A stretch of 64,000 nucleotides of DNA from contig NC_048538.1 of assembly GCF_902806685.2 (NCBI RefSeq), positions 6,882,001 through 6,946,000 of the forward strand, written 5' to 3'. The notes under the pieces are model-generated. The model did no database searches, had not been told where the DNA came from, and worked only from the letters and a program-made list of their open reading frames with translations. Position numbers and translations under genes: made by a program. Shown here piece after piece: positions 1 through 11,348 of the stretch. Source of the DNA: Maniola hyperantus. Taxonomy: Eukaryota; Arthropoda; Insecta; Lepidoptera; Nymphalidae. The first letter of the stretch is position 1. The number at the start of each line of letters is the position of its first letter.

Positions 1-41
1 TGCTTTAACTGTAAGTTAATTAATCCATGGTTTTATTATTT

Positions 42-250
42 ACTAGATGATGCCCGTGACTTCATCCACGTAGATTTAGGTTTTTGGGGAACTTTGATTT
101 TCCGGAACAAAAAGTACCCTGTACTGTCCATCCCCGGGATGCAAACTATCTCTGTACCAAACGTCAAAATCGGTTGAACGGATGAGCCGTGAAAAGCTAG
201 CAGACAGACAGACAGATGAACACACTCCTGTATTTATTTATAATATTAGT
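42..250 (-). mobile_element. Helitron-like non-autonomous element, family A
   Basis: Reads on the minus strand from the ...ATACTAATATTATAAATGCG-type 5' end to the GGGCATCATCTAG-type 3' end followed by T. Family A contains the conserved blocks CGGCCCATCCGTTCAACCG, TTTTATCCCGGAAAATCAAA and CCACGCGGACGAAGTCGCGG. The TC...CTAG termini and A/T flanks fit Helitrons (inference). Many copies occur in this window. Confidence 0.75.
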
Positions 251-730
251 AAATATGGTTAAGTATGTGTATGGATTATTTAAGTGAAATTGGTCGCTGG
301 CCAATAGTAGGAAAGTAATAAGTTGCACATCGACCAAGGACAAGCACCTTCCTAACTAGCGTGAAAGTAAATTAATTGAAGCATTTCTATTTAGTAATTA
401 CAAACAGGGCATGGAGTGTGATTGGTTGGTAAATGACGGTGCTGCGGCTCAATCTAATTAAGAGGTCGCGTTGATTGACACTGAACATTAACTGATCTAT
501 GTTAACTGAAATAGTGCGGATAATTACGAATAGTGGATAGACCGTGGTTTGTGAGTGGCAATGTTGCCTATCGGTCTGATAAAGAGGATATGAATGGGAC
601 TTATCGTATTGTATATCCCACCTATGAAGTCACAGGATCTATCCGTCCATCTATGGCACAACATCGTTACGTGTGGATGTCCCTTTATGAAACCAGTGGT
701 GTCAAGAGTCATAGAGGCATCATCAATAAC

Positions 731-1050
731 CCGATAGTAATCCACAGCTGGACATAGGTCACTTGTAGGGACTTCCACATGTCACGGTCTTGCGACCCCT
801 GAATCCAGCGGGTCCCTATATTTCGTTTGGTGTCGTCGGTCAACCTAATGGGAGGGTCTTGGAACGCGGCGCTTTCGGTGCGAAGTAACTATTCTGGTAC
901 ATTAGGACCCCAACGTCTATGGGTTTTGGAACTGTGTCCCTTTCAGCTTTACGAACCGTTGAGTTATGTCGGTTCTACTCTGGTTCTCCAAGAAACTCCA
1001 AGCATAAGCTCAATCCATTATCCGCTGTGTGACTCTGAGCTGTATAGTTA
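731..1050 (-). mobile_element. RTE-type LINE 3' fragment
   Basis: The minus strand encodes the degenerate C-terminal signature EVPT.DLCPAVD followed by relics of a lepidopteran RTE-type reverse transcriptase tail. Similar tails occur at 13162-13560, 27740-27870 and 58735-58835. It is broken by stops and indels and is not a gene. Confidence 0.6.
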
Positions 1051-1853
1051 GCGAGCATGTCTCCAGATCCATAAAAGTCACTACTGGCAATACGCACTGT
1101 TCGAAGACTTTGGTCAGTCTTTATTTTATTTTATTATGTAGGTACACCAGCAACATCTTCACAAAGCTCTACATACCTAGTCTTTTTCTGTGTGACATGC
1201 CACTTATACACAGATAATGTAGGACAACTTTATAATAAGAATGACCGATCCCATTTTTGTACATAGCAATTTAAGAACTATAGCTCCGTAGGATAATGAA
1301 AACAAAAGGACAAGTGTCTTCAAGCACCGAGAAATTTTAGACGAGAAGACATCTCGAAGCTTCCCGAAAGTTGTCCAGTAAAATTGGATTCGGCGGCTTA
1401 CCCCTTTCTCAAAATTGGACTTCCCTAGCTAGATTGTGTGTCCCGTGTTGTCTATAATTTTGAGTGCAGAGCTATCAACGGTTATTAGTTACATTCTATT
1501 ATTTTAACAAATGATGTAAAGTCACACGCCGAACATATTAGGATCAGTATGTTTAAACAAGTTGTTGGTATACAAAACCTTGTTAATTTTTCGTGGAGAC
1601 CTTCAAAAGAACGTGGTAATTTTCAAGGGACCAAAGTTTACGGAAAATTCTTCCGTAGCAATAAATAACCGCGTAGACTCATCGCGTGTTTGTTTCAAAA
1701 TCATAATCACGTCCATTAAGCTCCACAAAACACAGTAGGTAAGCGAAGTTTAACTTGCTTATTGCCATATTTTCCTTCCTTCACAACTATTTTACGGATT
1801 TTTTTTTGCCTTTTTTCGCATGTAAACTTTTTAAAAAATAAATAGGTATAAAA

Positions 1854-2006
1854 CTAGCTGCCCCGGCGAACTTCGCACCGCCTAACAGTCGATTCTTTTT
1901 CAGGATTTTTTATTTAATTTTTCTCTCTGTAAGAACCATCCCCGTACTTCAAGGAATATTATGAAAAAAGAATTAGCGAAAGCGATTCATTTTTATATAT
2001 AGAGAT
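1854..2006 (-). mobile_element. Helitron-like element, family C
   Basis: Contains the blocks CTAGCTGCCCCGGCGAACTT, CCGTACTTCAAGGAATATTA and GCGATTCATTTTTATATA, shared with copies at 14242-14473 and 32462-32642. On the minus strand it ends GGCAGCTAG then T, as expected of a Helitron-type 3' end. Confidence 0.65.
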
Positions 2007-2195
2007 AGGCGTAACTCTTTTGCCGGAAAACTAGGTACCTAATACCTACAGTACCTAATATTTTCCTATCTACATTAATAACTCCTCTCTTTAAATGCTT
2101 TCACTAATAAGTAGGTACCTAAGTATTTTGCCATTAGTTAATAAATGTAAACAGTATGGAGGTTATTATCGTTATGACTTATAACACTTTAGTTT

Positions 2196-2360
2196 ATTCC
2201 CGCGACCTCGTCCGCGTGAACTACACAATTTCATGAATTTACAAAAATCCATTCTTAGTGGATGTCTACGTCATAATCGCTACATGCATGCCAAACAGCC
2301 CGATCCGTCCAGTGCTTTCAGCTGTGCGTTGATAGATCAGTAAGTCAGTCAGTAACTTTT
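2196..2360 (-). mobile_element. Helitron-like element, family B (partial)
   Basis: Diverged partial copy of family B, whose marks are a (GACT)n tract near the 5' end, GCACAGCTCAAACTACTGG-type sequence, and a 3' end GCATAAGCTAG followed by T. Confidence 0.55.
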
Positions 2361-2564
2361 AGATATCATAGCACCTACCGGTATTATGAGGGTTTTCACA
2401 TCTTGAAAAATATTAGGTATTTTAAATTCCACGGATGTAACTTTTAATTATTTTGAATCATGAGATGTCAAATAATTTTTAATGAAAAGTTTAAAAACGA
2501 TTAATTTAGATCCGGGAACAATTTGTGTAGAAAGAATATTATCAGGTAGGTACAAACTCGTACC

Positions 2565-2605
2565 TATAGTTCGCGACAGGTCGAGATGGCAATCGGGATA
2601 GCAAA
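2565..2605. repeat. Half of palindromic MITE M2
   Basis: Carries TTCGCGACAGGTCGAGATGG and CAATCGGG, the left arm of the M2 palindrome found complete at 31714, 37293, 52816 and 58562. The right arm is absent. Confidence 0.6.
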
Positions 2606-4178
2606 GAAATGCTTAGATATAGTATCCCTTCTGTTGAAAAAAATCACACCAGTCTAAGTTTTGTAGCAAAACATGCCCTGATTGGTCTTTGTCTTGCAAA
2701 CAATCAATAGGTTCGTTAAGAAAAAAATGCCCGTTTAATTGCATTAGAGATAGCTGAAGCGACAACGTCGGTGCTAGAAGGAGGGCTTAAATAATGAAAT
2801 CATTATTCTGAACACGACCGTGTGCGATTGGTAGTGCGGTGGAAATGTTCGCTAGTCGCTAGTTTCACAAAAGTAAGGCGTGCCATTCATTGCACGTTAG
2901 CGTGGCTCGGTGGGCACGGTAAGGAAACAATACCTACTACAAAATACTTGGATAAGTACGTGCCTACTTCATCATTAACAACTAACAAACTAACCATCCA
3001 TCGCCGCCGGCTTCTCTCAGAGTAAGACGAGTTTAGGCCATAGTTCACCACACTGGAATTGGCGAATTATGTGTAGGTAAATAGTTATATTACTTAGTGT
3101 TACACTAGGTAGGTACACTAGGTTTCATTATAATGAAAGATACAATAAAAAAAAGTAGAACGATGACCAACAAATGCGTGGAACAGATACTGAATGTTAA
3201 AATTAGTAATGAAATCAAAAGTAATGCCGATGAAATGCAAACAAACCGTATTTGATAGCTGCGTACTATCTATCTATACCTACTAACCAGATGGTAGCCA
3301 AACCTGGGCCCTGACATAAAAACTAGAGCAAAAACTAGCAATCTGCCAGCATCATACGCAATGGAACGTAGTATGTTACATGTATAGGTAGTTACTCTAT
3401 ACCTAATACTTAGCCGAAAAGGCCGAAGTGAATGTAAAACAGAAGGAATAACATTTCATTCTAAAAAAGATTTTTATTTATTTTTATACTTTATAGTTTT
3501 TGATTTATCGTTCAAAATGTCGAAAAAATACGACCAGTACCTACGTAAACGTAAACCTCGGTGCGCGAGCCTGACTCGCACTTGGCCGGTTTTTGACAGC
3601 TGGCTCTGGATTCTAGCTCGACTCTAAGATGGAATCATTGTAGGGCGAGTTGTAATTATAATAAAGATTGTAATTTGTAAGAAGTAGGACCTACTGGAAC
3701 CATACCTAATAGGCTATTTTACACTTTTTGAAAAGTGTCTTAATTTGATGCTAAAATGATAGTTAATATACTTTATCAACACGAGCCAACATCGGACAAA
3801 CATGTACGAACTACGAACTATCTCTCCACATGTGGAAGGCTAGACGAACAGTTGAAGTAGGTATTGGCCGAGCGCCTTTCTGGAGCCGGCATTAATGAAA
3901 TACACATAATCGAGCCGCCGCGCTGGAAACGTATTGTAGTGATCTTTGGGCTAGAACCATAGATGATACACTATACCTGCTAGAACCCAGAGCAGAGCCG
4001 TAAAACCAGTAAAAAAAAATGTCATTGTCAAAGTCATCAAGCCAACATTCGCAACAAAAATTTTGCCTTCAAAACAAAAACATTATTACAATAATTAATT
4101 CCGTATCAGTTTGGCGTCCCACTCTGAAAATTCCTATAGATTAGCTCTTCGTCTTCTGTGTTTGTAATAATTTGAATA

Positions 4179-5761
4179 ATGGTGCGACGGCAGCGTGAAC
4201 CAAGTTCTACAGAGGATGAAATAGTAATCGGTAAAAATATTTATTTTGTTACATTTTGTATGTTACCTATTAAATGTAAGAAAAATTATTGATATTTCAA
4301 ATTATCTTAGACACATCACCACAAAAGAAGCACAAACGGCACAAACATAAAAAACACAAGAAGCGAAAGATCGACAATATCTACGACAGCGATACATCGA
4401 TCGATGTGGCTTACGAAGACATTATAGAAAAGTCTTACAAAATGAAGTCGAAGAAGGATATGCCTAGTACTTCAGCGGCAGAACTTCTGAAGGCCCAAGC
4501 AAAGTCGTCGTCAGATTCTCGCAAATCAATGCCTGGGTCAACATCAAGCACTCCTCCAAAAGTTCCTCCTAAGAAGAAAAAAGTTAAAGGTCGTGACAGT
4601 GGTACTTCCAGTGAAGAGGAACGCTGGCTTGATGCTATTAAGTCTGGAAAACTTGAAGAGGTATGTCTAAATATTTTTTAATTAAAATTAACTTTATAAA
4701 ACCCTTTTTTATCTAGGTTTTTCCTCATAGATTGATTAACTCTATAGAACACTGATTTGAACCTGAGTTCCAGTCAGATCCCAGAAATACATGTGGCACA
4801 TCCCTTTGACAGCACTAATGTAACTCTTATAAGAGAAAAAGATATAAAAGTTTATGCATAGAAAGAGGTGTTTATTAAATTTCAGGCTGCAAGCTGAATT
4901 GCATTTTATTGTGTCCTAAGTCATTAAGGCAAGAGTTGCTATTTAAACATCTTTGTGGTATGATCCTTCAGTACCTGGAAGGTACTTAACTGTTCTGTAG
5001 TTTAAACCTCACTCAATTTTGAGTTATTACCTTCATAAAAAATCCTATATGGGTTCCTTTTTTCCTTTTGAGTTACAGAATCCTAAAAAAATATTAGTTG
5101 TTAAAAAAATATTCTAGAGTATAGCAGTAGGTATAATCTAAATCTGAAAATATTTTTATCAAAGATAAAAAGTAAGAATTTAGCTGGATATAATTGTATT
5201 TTTAAAATGTTTCAGGTTGATGAGGAGTTAAAGAAAATCAAACCCAAAGATCCCAAAATGATGACTGCTAGACAAAGAGCTATGTATGAAAGAGGCACAG
5301 ATAAAGAACTAAGTCCAGGAGGAGAGGTGCTGCTTGCATTACCATCAGGTTATAAGGAAAAAGTCATGACAGCAGAAGCTATTCAAAAAGCTGCAATAAA
5401 GTCTCAAAAACGAAAACAATTAGCTGACGAAAAGAGGGAAAAAGATAAAAAGAAAACAATGGACCGTCTTCTCAAGAAACAAGAGTCAAAGAATCTTAAA
5501 AATTCTCAAAAGGGAAAACCAGTCAGAAAACAAGAACCAATGATAGTGTATAAAAATAGTAACAATGAAATATCACTGTCTTTACCATTGGGTATCCCAT
5601 TTCCATTAGAAACAAAACCTCCGTTAGAACCTCCAAAACCAATCACATGTGGCATAAATGGATGTAACAATATCAAAAAATACAATTGTTCTAAAACTGG
5701 TGTACCTCTGTGTAGCTTAGAATGTTATAAGAAAAATATGTGTTTAATAAATGTTCATTAA
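4179..5761 (+). CDS. INO80B: INO80 complex subunit B (PAPA-1 / zf-HIT protein)
   Basis: Subunit of the nuclear INO80 ATP-dependent chromatin-remodelling complex. Three exons: 4179-4230, 4311-4660 and 5216-5761, joined by GT-AG introns with matching phases (1, then 0) to give 315 aa; human INO80B is of similar size. The N-terminal half is basic and Ser-rich (KKHKRHKHKKHKKRK near residue 23), typical of the family. The centre holds the PAPA-1-like segment (RQRAMYERGTDKE, then a Lys/Arg-rich helical run). The C-terminus carries a HIT zinc finger: C.INGC, then C, then C.LEC. The start is the first ATG in an exon whose donor (G|GTAAAA) joins in frame to exon 2. A candidate polyadenylation signal lies about 200 nt after the stop. 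The gene converges on the BTB gene at 8408-9883. I am confident of family and exon structure; only the exact start is a little less certain. Confidence 0.9.
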
Positions 5762-5959
5762 ATGAATGTTCATTTCCTTACATATCACCCCTATACCATA
5801 GAATGACACCATTTTCAATGAAGAAATTATCAACAGAAAAGAGAAAATGAATATTTCTAAGAAATAATAATAATTTGCATTGGTATACTTCTGTACAGCT
5901 CTTTTAAGATTCATTTTCGTAAGCTTCTCTAACTTATATTATAGGATGTGATGGTACAA

Positions 5960-5965
5960 AATAAA
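5960..5965 (+). terminator. Candidate polyadenylation signal of INO80B
   Basis: AATAAA 199 nt after the INO80B stop. A second AATAAA lies at 6154-6159, so alternative 3' ends are possible. Confidence 0.45.
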
Positions 5966-6481
5966 CAAATTGGACAGCTAAACAGTGAGCATATATTTTT
6001 GTAAGAGTTAGAGAATATATTTTATAAATGGTAAGTTTTACATCATCTCACTACTGACAATGGATCTTCTCTACAATGAGAGGGAGATAAGGGAGAGTTT
6101 ACACAAATATTTTTTTTTTATTCTACACATGCATAGATATTGATCTGTCTTGAAATAAAGAATTAATGAATGTACTGTACATAATTATCATAAGGAAAAT
6201 AAACTAATCATGTTTTAGCCATAATTTACTTTTATTTGATGAAAATAACAAATAAATAGCCTCAAAATTAATCCCTGCGAGACCCAACTCATAATGCATA
6301 GATACTATTTGGGTGTGTATAGTCATCATGATTAATATAGTGTAGTGTAGCGTTGCTTAAATAATACTCTGAACTGATCTTACTAGTGACTAGAGAGCAG
6401 ACTTTAGTTTCTTAAATAAGCAACAGCATAAATTATATTAGAGTTGCAATAAAAGTAATAAAGCTAACTATATTACGTATA

Positions 6482-6690
6482 ACTAGCTTACTCCCGCGAC
6501 TTCGTACGACTGTGTGGACTACACAAATTTCAAACCCCCTCAGGGGTTAAAATTTTCAAAAATCCTTAGTGGAGGCCTACGTCATAATATCTATATATGC
6601 CAAATTTCAGCCTGATCCGTCCAGTGGTTAGAGCTGTGCGTTAATAGATCAGTCGGGCAGCCTTTCCCTTTAATAAATATAGATAATATC
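6482..6690 (-). mobile_element. Helitron-like element, family B
   Basis: Starts (3' end on the minus strand) with CTAGCTTACTCCCGCGACTT and contains the shared blocks CACAAATTTCAAACCCC and GCCTGATCCGTCCAGTGG; the far end is degraded. Confidence 0.65.
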
Positions 6691-7223
6691 AAACTAAATA
6701 AACCACATTACTCATGAATATACAATAATATAATAATATACAATAATATTAAAAAGCTAGATTGATCTCAGTATTGTCTTATGATGACTATACAAACACC
6801 AAATTCTGGCATAAAATCATACAAAAAGAAATGGAACAATAAATATCAGACTAGACAGAATATTTCTGACTTATTTAATTGGCATTACATAACAATTACT
6901 ATAGTTGATTCTACATTACATATATCATAGATCACTTTCAAGTCATTCAACATCCAAATATTTATGATTAAATTGTAGCAATACTTCATATTATGAAAAT
7001 CTGCATACCAAGAACAGTCATTGATACAAAAAGAAGACTTGCCGTGGAATGAAAAAGTAAAAGGAAAAAGTACTCAATACTTTTTTCCCTGTCCTATCAA
7101 AGCTATTTATGCTCAAGTACTATTGTTATACTTACTGAAAAGTTAATGAAAAATACAATTAATATTTTGGATAAAAAATAAAAATATGAACCTTCTGTAT
7201 TTTTAAATGACTTGTTTAAGTAT

Positions 7224-7405
7224 ACAGTACGTGGCGGAAAGTAATGTACATTGGCCTTTGGAATGACATTTCGGCTTTGTAGAGCATTGTCTCTGTCACT
7301 CATACCTATATCAGGTTTTGTCGGTCTCAAAGACAGGGACAATGCTCTACATATCTGCTATTTCCTTCTAAAGGTTGATGTACATTACTTTCGGTTGCAA
7401 ACTGT
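7224..7405. mobile_element. Palindromic MITE M1
   Basis: Arms begin CAGTACGTGGCGGAAAGTAA on the left and end in the complementary TTACTTTCGG...ACTG on the right; the interior is also mostly self-complementary (CATTGTCTCTGTC against GACAGGGACAATG). Other copies: 13685, 18669, 21545, 39951 and 57930. The clean copies carry TA flanks, suggesting a Tc1/mariner-type mobiliser (inference). Confidence 0.75.
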
Positions 7406-8407
7406 GAGTATGAGAGTATTTTCATCAATAATTTGTATATATACTTATCTACCACAAATTCATTTCGCCTAGTTACAAATATGATTATGTATGCTTATAT
7501 TATGAGTTTTACTATTTTCCTATTCTCTGAAGCTACAATCAACATTAATTTGGCAAATTACTTGAGCTGTTATGTAGTGTGATAACTTTTAGATGTATAA
7601 TTATACTATGAGTGTACTGCAAAGCTTGTACCTAATTTCTATATATTAAAGATTCCACATTCTTATTATTTAACTACAATACATTTTCTTTGTGAAAGGG
7701 AGGAGATATTGCTATTCAATTGATGAAACATTTCATCAATTTAATATTACAATAACTGAGACTTATAGAATAGAAAATACTGTGAGATAGAAAATGAAAA
7801 AGAATCTATTGTAAAATTTCAAATTACATTTACAATACTGCTATAAAATCTACTTAGAAATAAAATCATGGACTTGAAATTAGGTATGTGACATTTTCTG
7901 CATTGTGGATCTATGTGTATCACATACTATTTTGCAACTGTCAGTTTTAATGCAAAACTTTTAAAATGTACAAAAGGTATATTATTCTGCCATGAACTGC
8001 ACACAATATGAGTAATGGACACATACTTGTACTATAATTTTGAGCTTAATTTAACATAAACATAATAAAAAAAATATCATGTTACATATTATTAATTAAT
8101 GTGGAATGTTTTGCATTAAAAATGGCATACTTTCCCATATTCACTAAGTACAATAGATAATAATAATTGTAGACACAAATATATTGTCCAATTCAGCAAC
8201 TTCTTTGAGTAAATGCTTCACTTTGTCATCACTAGTGTAGGAGCTCACAGATAGCCGAGCCGAGCCTCACAGAAAAGTTAATAGTTTAGTCAAGTCTTAA
8301 ATACCAAGGCATGGCAGCCAGCATAATAATGGCAGGATATAACCGGCTTGGTATCAAACGTTTGTACGTTTGGAGCTCCGTAGGCGGGCCAAGCCTGACT
8401 GTAACCG

Positions 8408-9883
8408 CTAAGATTGATTATTCTGCTTATTTGATCTTAGTCGGGCCAAACCCGAGCGCTCCTCCTCCTCATCACTAGTGCAAGAAAGGCCGCCAACAGC
8501 ACCCCTGGACGAAGTAGCCTGTATTAAATCCTGATCAGGCCCATTACGACTTTCATATAGCAAGATTCCCAAAGTCTCTTCATATATCCTAGCTTCAGGA
8601 AATTCTACTTTAGTATGCTTCTTATCAGTAGCATAAACAATTGATGTACAACATACTTCTGCACATTTCTTACCGTGGCCAAAAAATGACCAACAACAGA
8701 TTTCATTGGAGCCAATGACATCTTTTATGAAGAGGACACGCCCACTGAACCTTAGCGAAAGTTTGTCAAAAAGTTCAATGTTTTTAAGCAAATTATCGTC
8801 TGATGTACTTGTGTAGGAATACTTGTTATTATGTCGGTTGATGAGTAATTTCACCACAGGCTGAAAAAAATTATAGTTTCATTAGTTTTATTTTATCATG
8901 GCACACACACATAAATTCACATAATTTTACTATTTAAAAACTAACAGATGCCCGCTACTTTGTATGCATGGATTTAGGTTTTTAAAAATCCTATGGGAAC
9001 TTTTTGCCTTTCCAGGATAAAAAGTAGGCTATGTCATTCTCCAGGGCTTAAACTATACCAATGCAAAAATCACGTCGATCCGTTGCTCCTTCGAGACGTA
9101 ATTGAAGGACAAACCAACAGACAATCACACTTTCGCATTTATTAATAATGAGTTGGCATTCATTTCCTTCTGACAAGCCTCACTGTAAACTAAAATCTAC
9201 TTTGTTCTATTTTCTATCGCTATTTTTAACAGCTATTAAAATACACGAATTCAATGTGTGCATATGCAACATAGTATGTCTCCTTACGATGAACTCTTTA
9301 ACTTGGACATGACTTTAAAATATAGTTAAATTATTTTTATTGCTTTTTACAAAAATAAAATAAACAAACCTTAGATGTGGACATAATCAAAAGTTGCTCC
9401 TCCTTCTGTGAAGTGATAAGTGGAACTCTACAAATCGGTTCTGCTTCTCTCTCCTTCTTACTCAATGCTTGCTGGCAAGAATCTGTTAACTCTTCGATTA
9501 AGAAGTATTTAGCTTCAGCCAGTAGTTCCATAATTTCGCGATAACTATCTGGCAAAGCGACTGTACCATCTCGAAGATAATTCAGAATTGTGCCAAAATG
9601 TTTTCCACAGCGATCAATTAAAATCCAACCTAAAACCATTTTAGATCTATGTTAAGCATGCAAATTCAATATTTAAAACAAGTACAAGTAGACATTTCTT
9701 TAGCGAACGAAAAATACCTTCAGAATCAGTGAGGACTTCCATTCTGCCACTAAACATGGTCCGTAACATGTTATCACTTTTCGTTAGTGTACCAATGGTG
9801 GTATAAAATAAAGTGCCACCCACATTTAATTTCACGTACTGCGACGGACTTCCTTTTATCAATGTTTTGTGATCGCCCGACAT
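8408..9883 (-). CDS. BACURD-type BTB/POZ (KCTD) Cullin-3 adaptor
   Basis: Orthologue group of vertebrate KCTD10/KCTD13/TNFAIP1, substrate adaptors for Cullin-3 ubiquitin ligase; vertebrate members act on RhoA. Exons on the minus strand: 9883-9718, 9629-9370 and 8860-8408, phases 1 and 0, giving 292 aa against about 310-330 in vertebrates. The T1/BTB fold starts near residue 15 (YVKLNVGGTLFYTT) and runs through MFSGRMEVLTDSEG|WILIDRCGKHF and LNYLRDGTVALP. The C-terminal half has the family's most conserved block, SYTSTSDDNLLKNIELFDKL, then DVIG..EICCWSF.GHG and EVCCTSIVYATDKK. The tail is short, acidic then basic. The start ATG is preceded by no in-frame upstream ATG in the exon. It lies head-to-head with the PPM1G gene, 1.47 kb apart. 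I cannot say which of the three vertebrate paralogues it is closest to. Confidence 0.9.
8938..9150 (-). mobile_element. Helitron-like element, family A, in BACURD intron 2
   Basis: Older copy with GATGCCCGCTACTTTG, GGATAAAAAGTAGGCTATG and CACACTTTCGCATTTATTAA. It lies between exons 2 and 3. Confidence 0.65.
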
Positions 9884-10099
9884 TTTAGAATATCATCAAG
9901 CTCCTCCAAGCTCGATATTTGAACGAACACTTTGAAAGAGTAGCGGATTTTATAAACTTGATTTTACTTATTATATCGTGATCATACTGTCTTCATTAAT
10001 TTCATTTAATTTATAATATTCTCAAAAAGAAAATATAGCTCGGAAAATTCAGAATTTCATGAATATTTCATTATTTCATTATGAGCAGTATATATAATG

Positions 10100-10156
10100 C
10101 ACAGACCAATAACATACCTATATGATATAATGTATCCTATATGTTATTGGTCTGTG
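10100..10156. repeat. Short palindrome
   Basis: CACAGACCAATAACAT and its exact complement ATGTTATTGGTCTGTG flank an AT-rich loop. The right half recurs at about 26342, so it is a dispersed repeat. Confidence 0.7.
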
Positions 10157-10881
10157 ATGTAGGTACTCTGTGATTATGAGTTGTCATAGATAATGACTTA
10201 TTTTAAACCTGTTTCTACAGCTCTGGCCACTGGGCCTTGTAGTTCACGTATCTAGTGCAAATTGCACAGATATAACATACCTACAGAGAGGCAACTAACG
10301 TGGCCCCCTCAGTCTCTCTCGCTCAAGCAGTTACTTGTGAAATGCAAGCAGCAAGTTACTTGTGAAATGTTATTCCTTCTATTTTACGTTCGCTTCGGCT
10401 ATTGTAACCTAGTATACTGCAACCCACCACTGCACCTCAAAAACAAAAAACAACAAAACAAAATATCAGTTGTTTCCTTAAAATACTTGAGTCAACATAA
10501 CCTCACTTCACGTTGTTTATCTAGATTTCATGTACAAAATACTTCTTGAGAAACAAAAAAAGTAGTCACGGTGATAAGGACAAAACATAATCATTTTGTC
10601 ACGATCTAATAAGAAAAAATGCATTTAATATTCTCTGGTATCTCAGACAAAGGATCAAGGTGGACTTGGCATCAAAATAATAAAAATAATACCATGTTAA
10701 AACAAGCTAAGTGTAGGTATGGAAACGCCTTAGGAAAAGCTCTGAACAGTGATAAAGACAAAAACACATTTTTTTGTGTTCGTCATAGTTTAGCTTTTTT
10801 TGTTGGGCACAGCTGCCTAACAAACCTCTGTGATAGTAACTAGTTAATTTATTGCGAATATAACGAGCCTAAGCTTTTTAA

Positions 10882-11026
10882 AAGTCCCGCAAATTGCTAA
10901 TGCGCGTGGCCGCCATTTTAGTGACGTCAGCACTAGACAGAAGTTTCGAGCTAATGGTATGTCAACATGACGTCATTTCGATGTTAATGAGAAATGGTTC
11001 CAGCGCAATAGCAATTTGCGGGACTT
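10882..11026. mobile_element. MITE M3 with terminal inverted repeats
   Basis: Ends AAGTCCCGCAAATTGCTAAT and its near-exact complement; the arms differ at one position over about 24 bp. The interior contains GACGTCA motifs on both sides. A half copy lies at 26245-26302. Confidence 0.75.
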
Positions 11027-11348
11027 ATATTGTTTTGTGCCTTTCTGACTACAGTTGTCACTGAAGTTCCACAAGTTCACCTTGATCCTTAGTCTGAGCC
11101 ACAGACATATACCAAGACCATATCAGGCTCAAAAAGGCTAGAATCCAGAGCTATAAAACCAGTTTATAAAAAAAACAAGACCATATCCATAGAGAAACTT
11201 TGACCAAGAAAAAGTCTGTCAATTTTTTTTTTCGTAAACTAAAAAAATTGGCTTTAGTTTCGGAGGCTTGCCGCCTGCACGATTTTTTTTAGAGAATTTC
11301 GCGCGTCAGTCATTTTCTAATCATAATTTAATGCACTAAATCCTTAAA

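Larger units (their letters stand above)
1..4178. other. Intergenic region upstream of INO80B
   Basis: No coding exon can be supported here; open frames are short and lack recognisable motifs. It holds repeat debris listed separately: a Helitron-like copy at 42-250, an RTE-type LINE tail at 731-1050, further Helitron-like copies at 1854-2006 and 2196-2360, half of a palindromic MITE at about 2565-2605, and a repeat end near 3555-3592. The rest is AT-rich sequence in which I see nothing definite. Confidence 0.7.
5762..8407. other. Convergent intergenic region, INO80B / BACURD 3' ends
   Basis: Non-coding, very AT-rich. It should include both 3' UTRs. Repeats seen: a family B Helitron-like copy at 6482-6690 and an M1 MITE at 7224-7405. 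Nothing else could be identified. Confidence 0.7.
9884..11348. other. Head-to-head intergenic region, BACURD / PPM1G
   Basis: Must contain both promoters. I see no clear TATA box. It contains a small palindrome at 10100-10156 and a terminal-inverted-repeat element at 10882-11026. Open frames at 10262 and 10619 have no coding character I recognise. Confidence 0.6.
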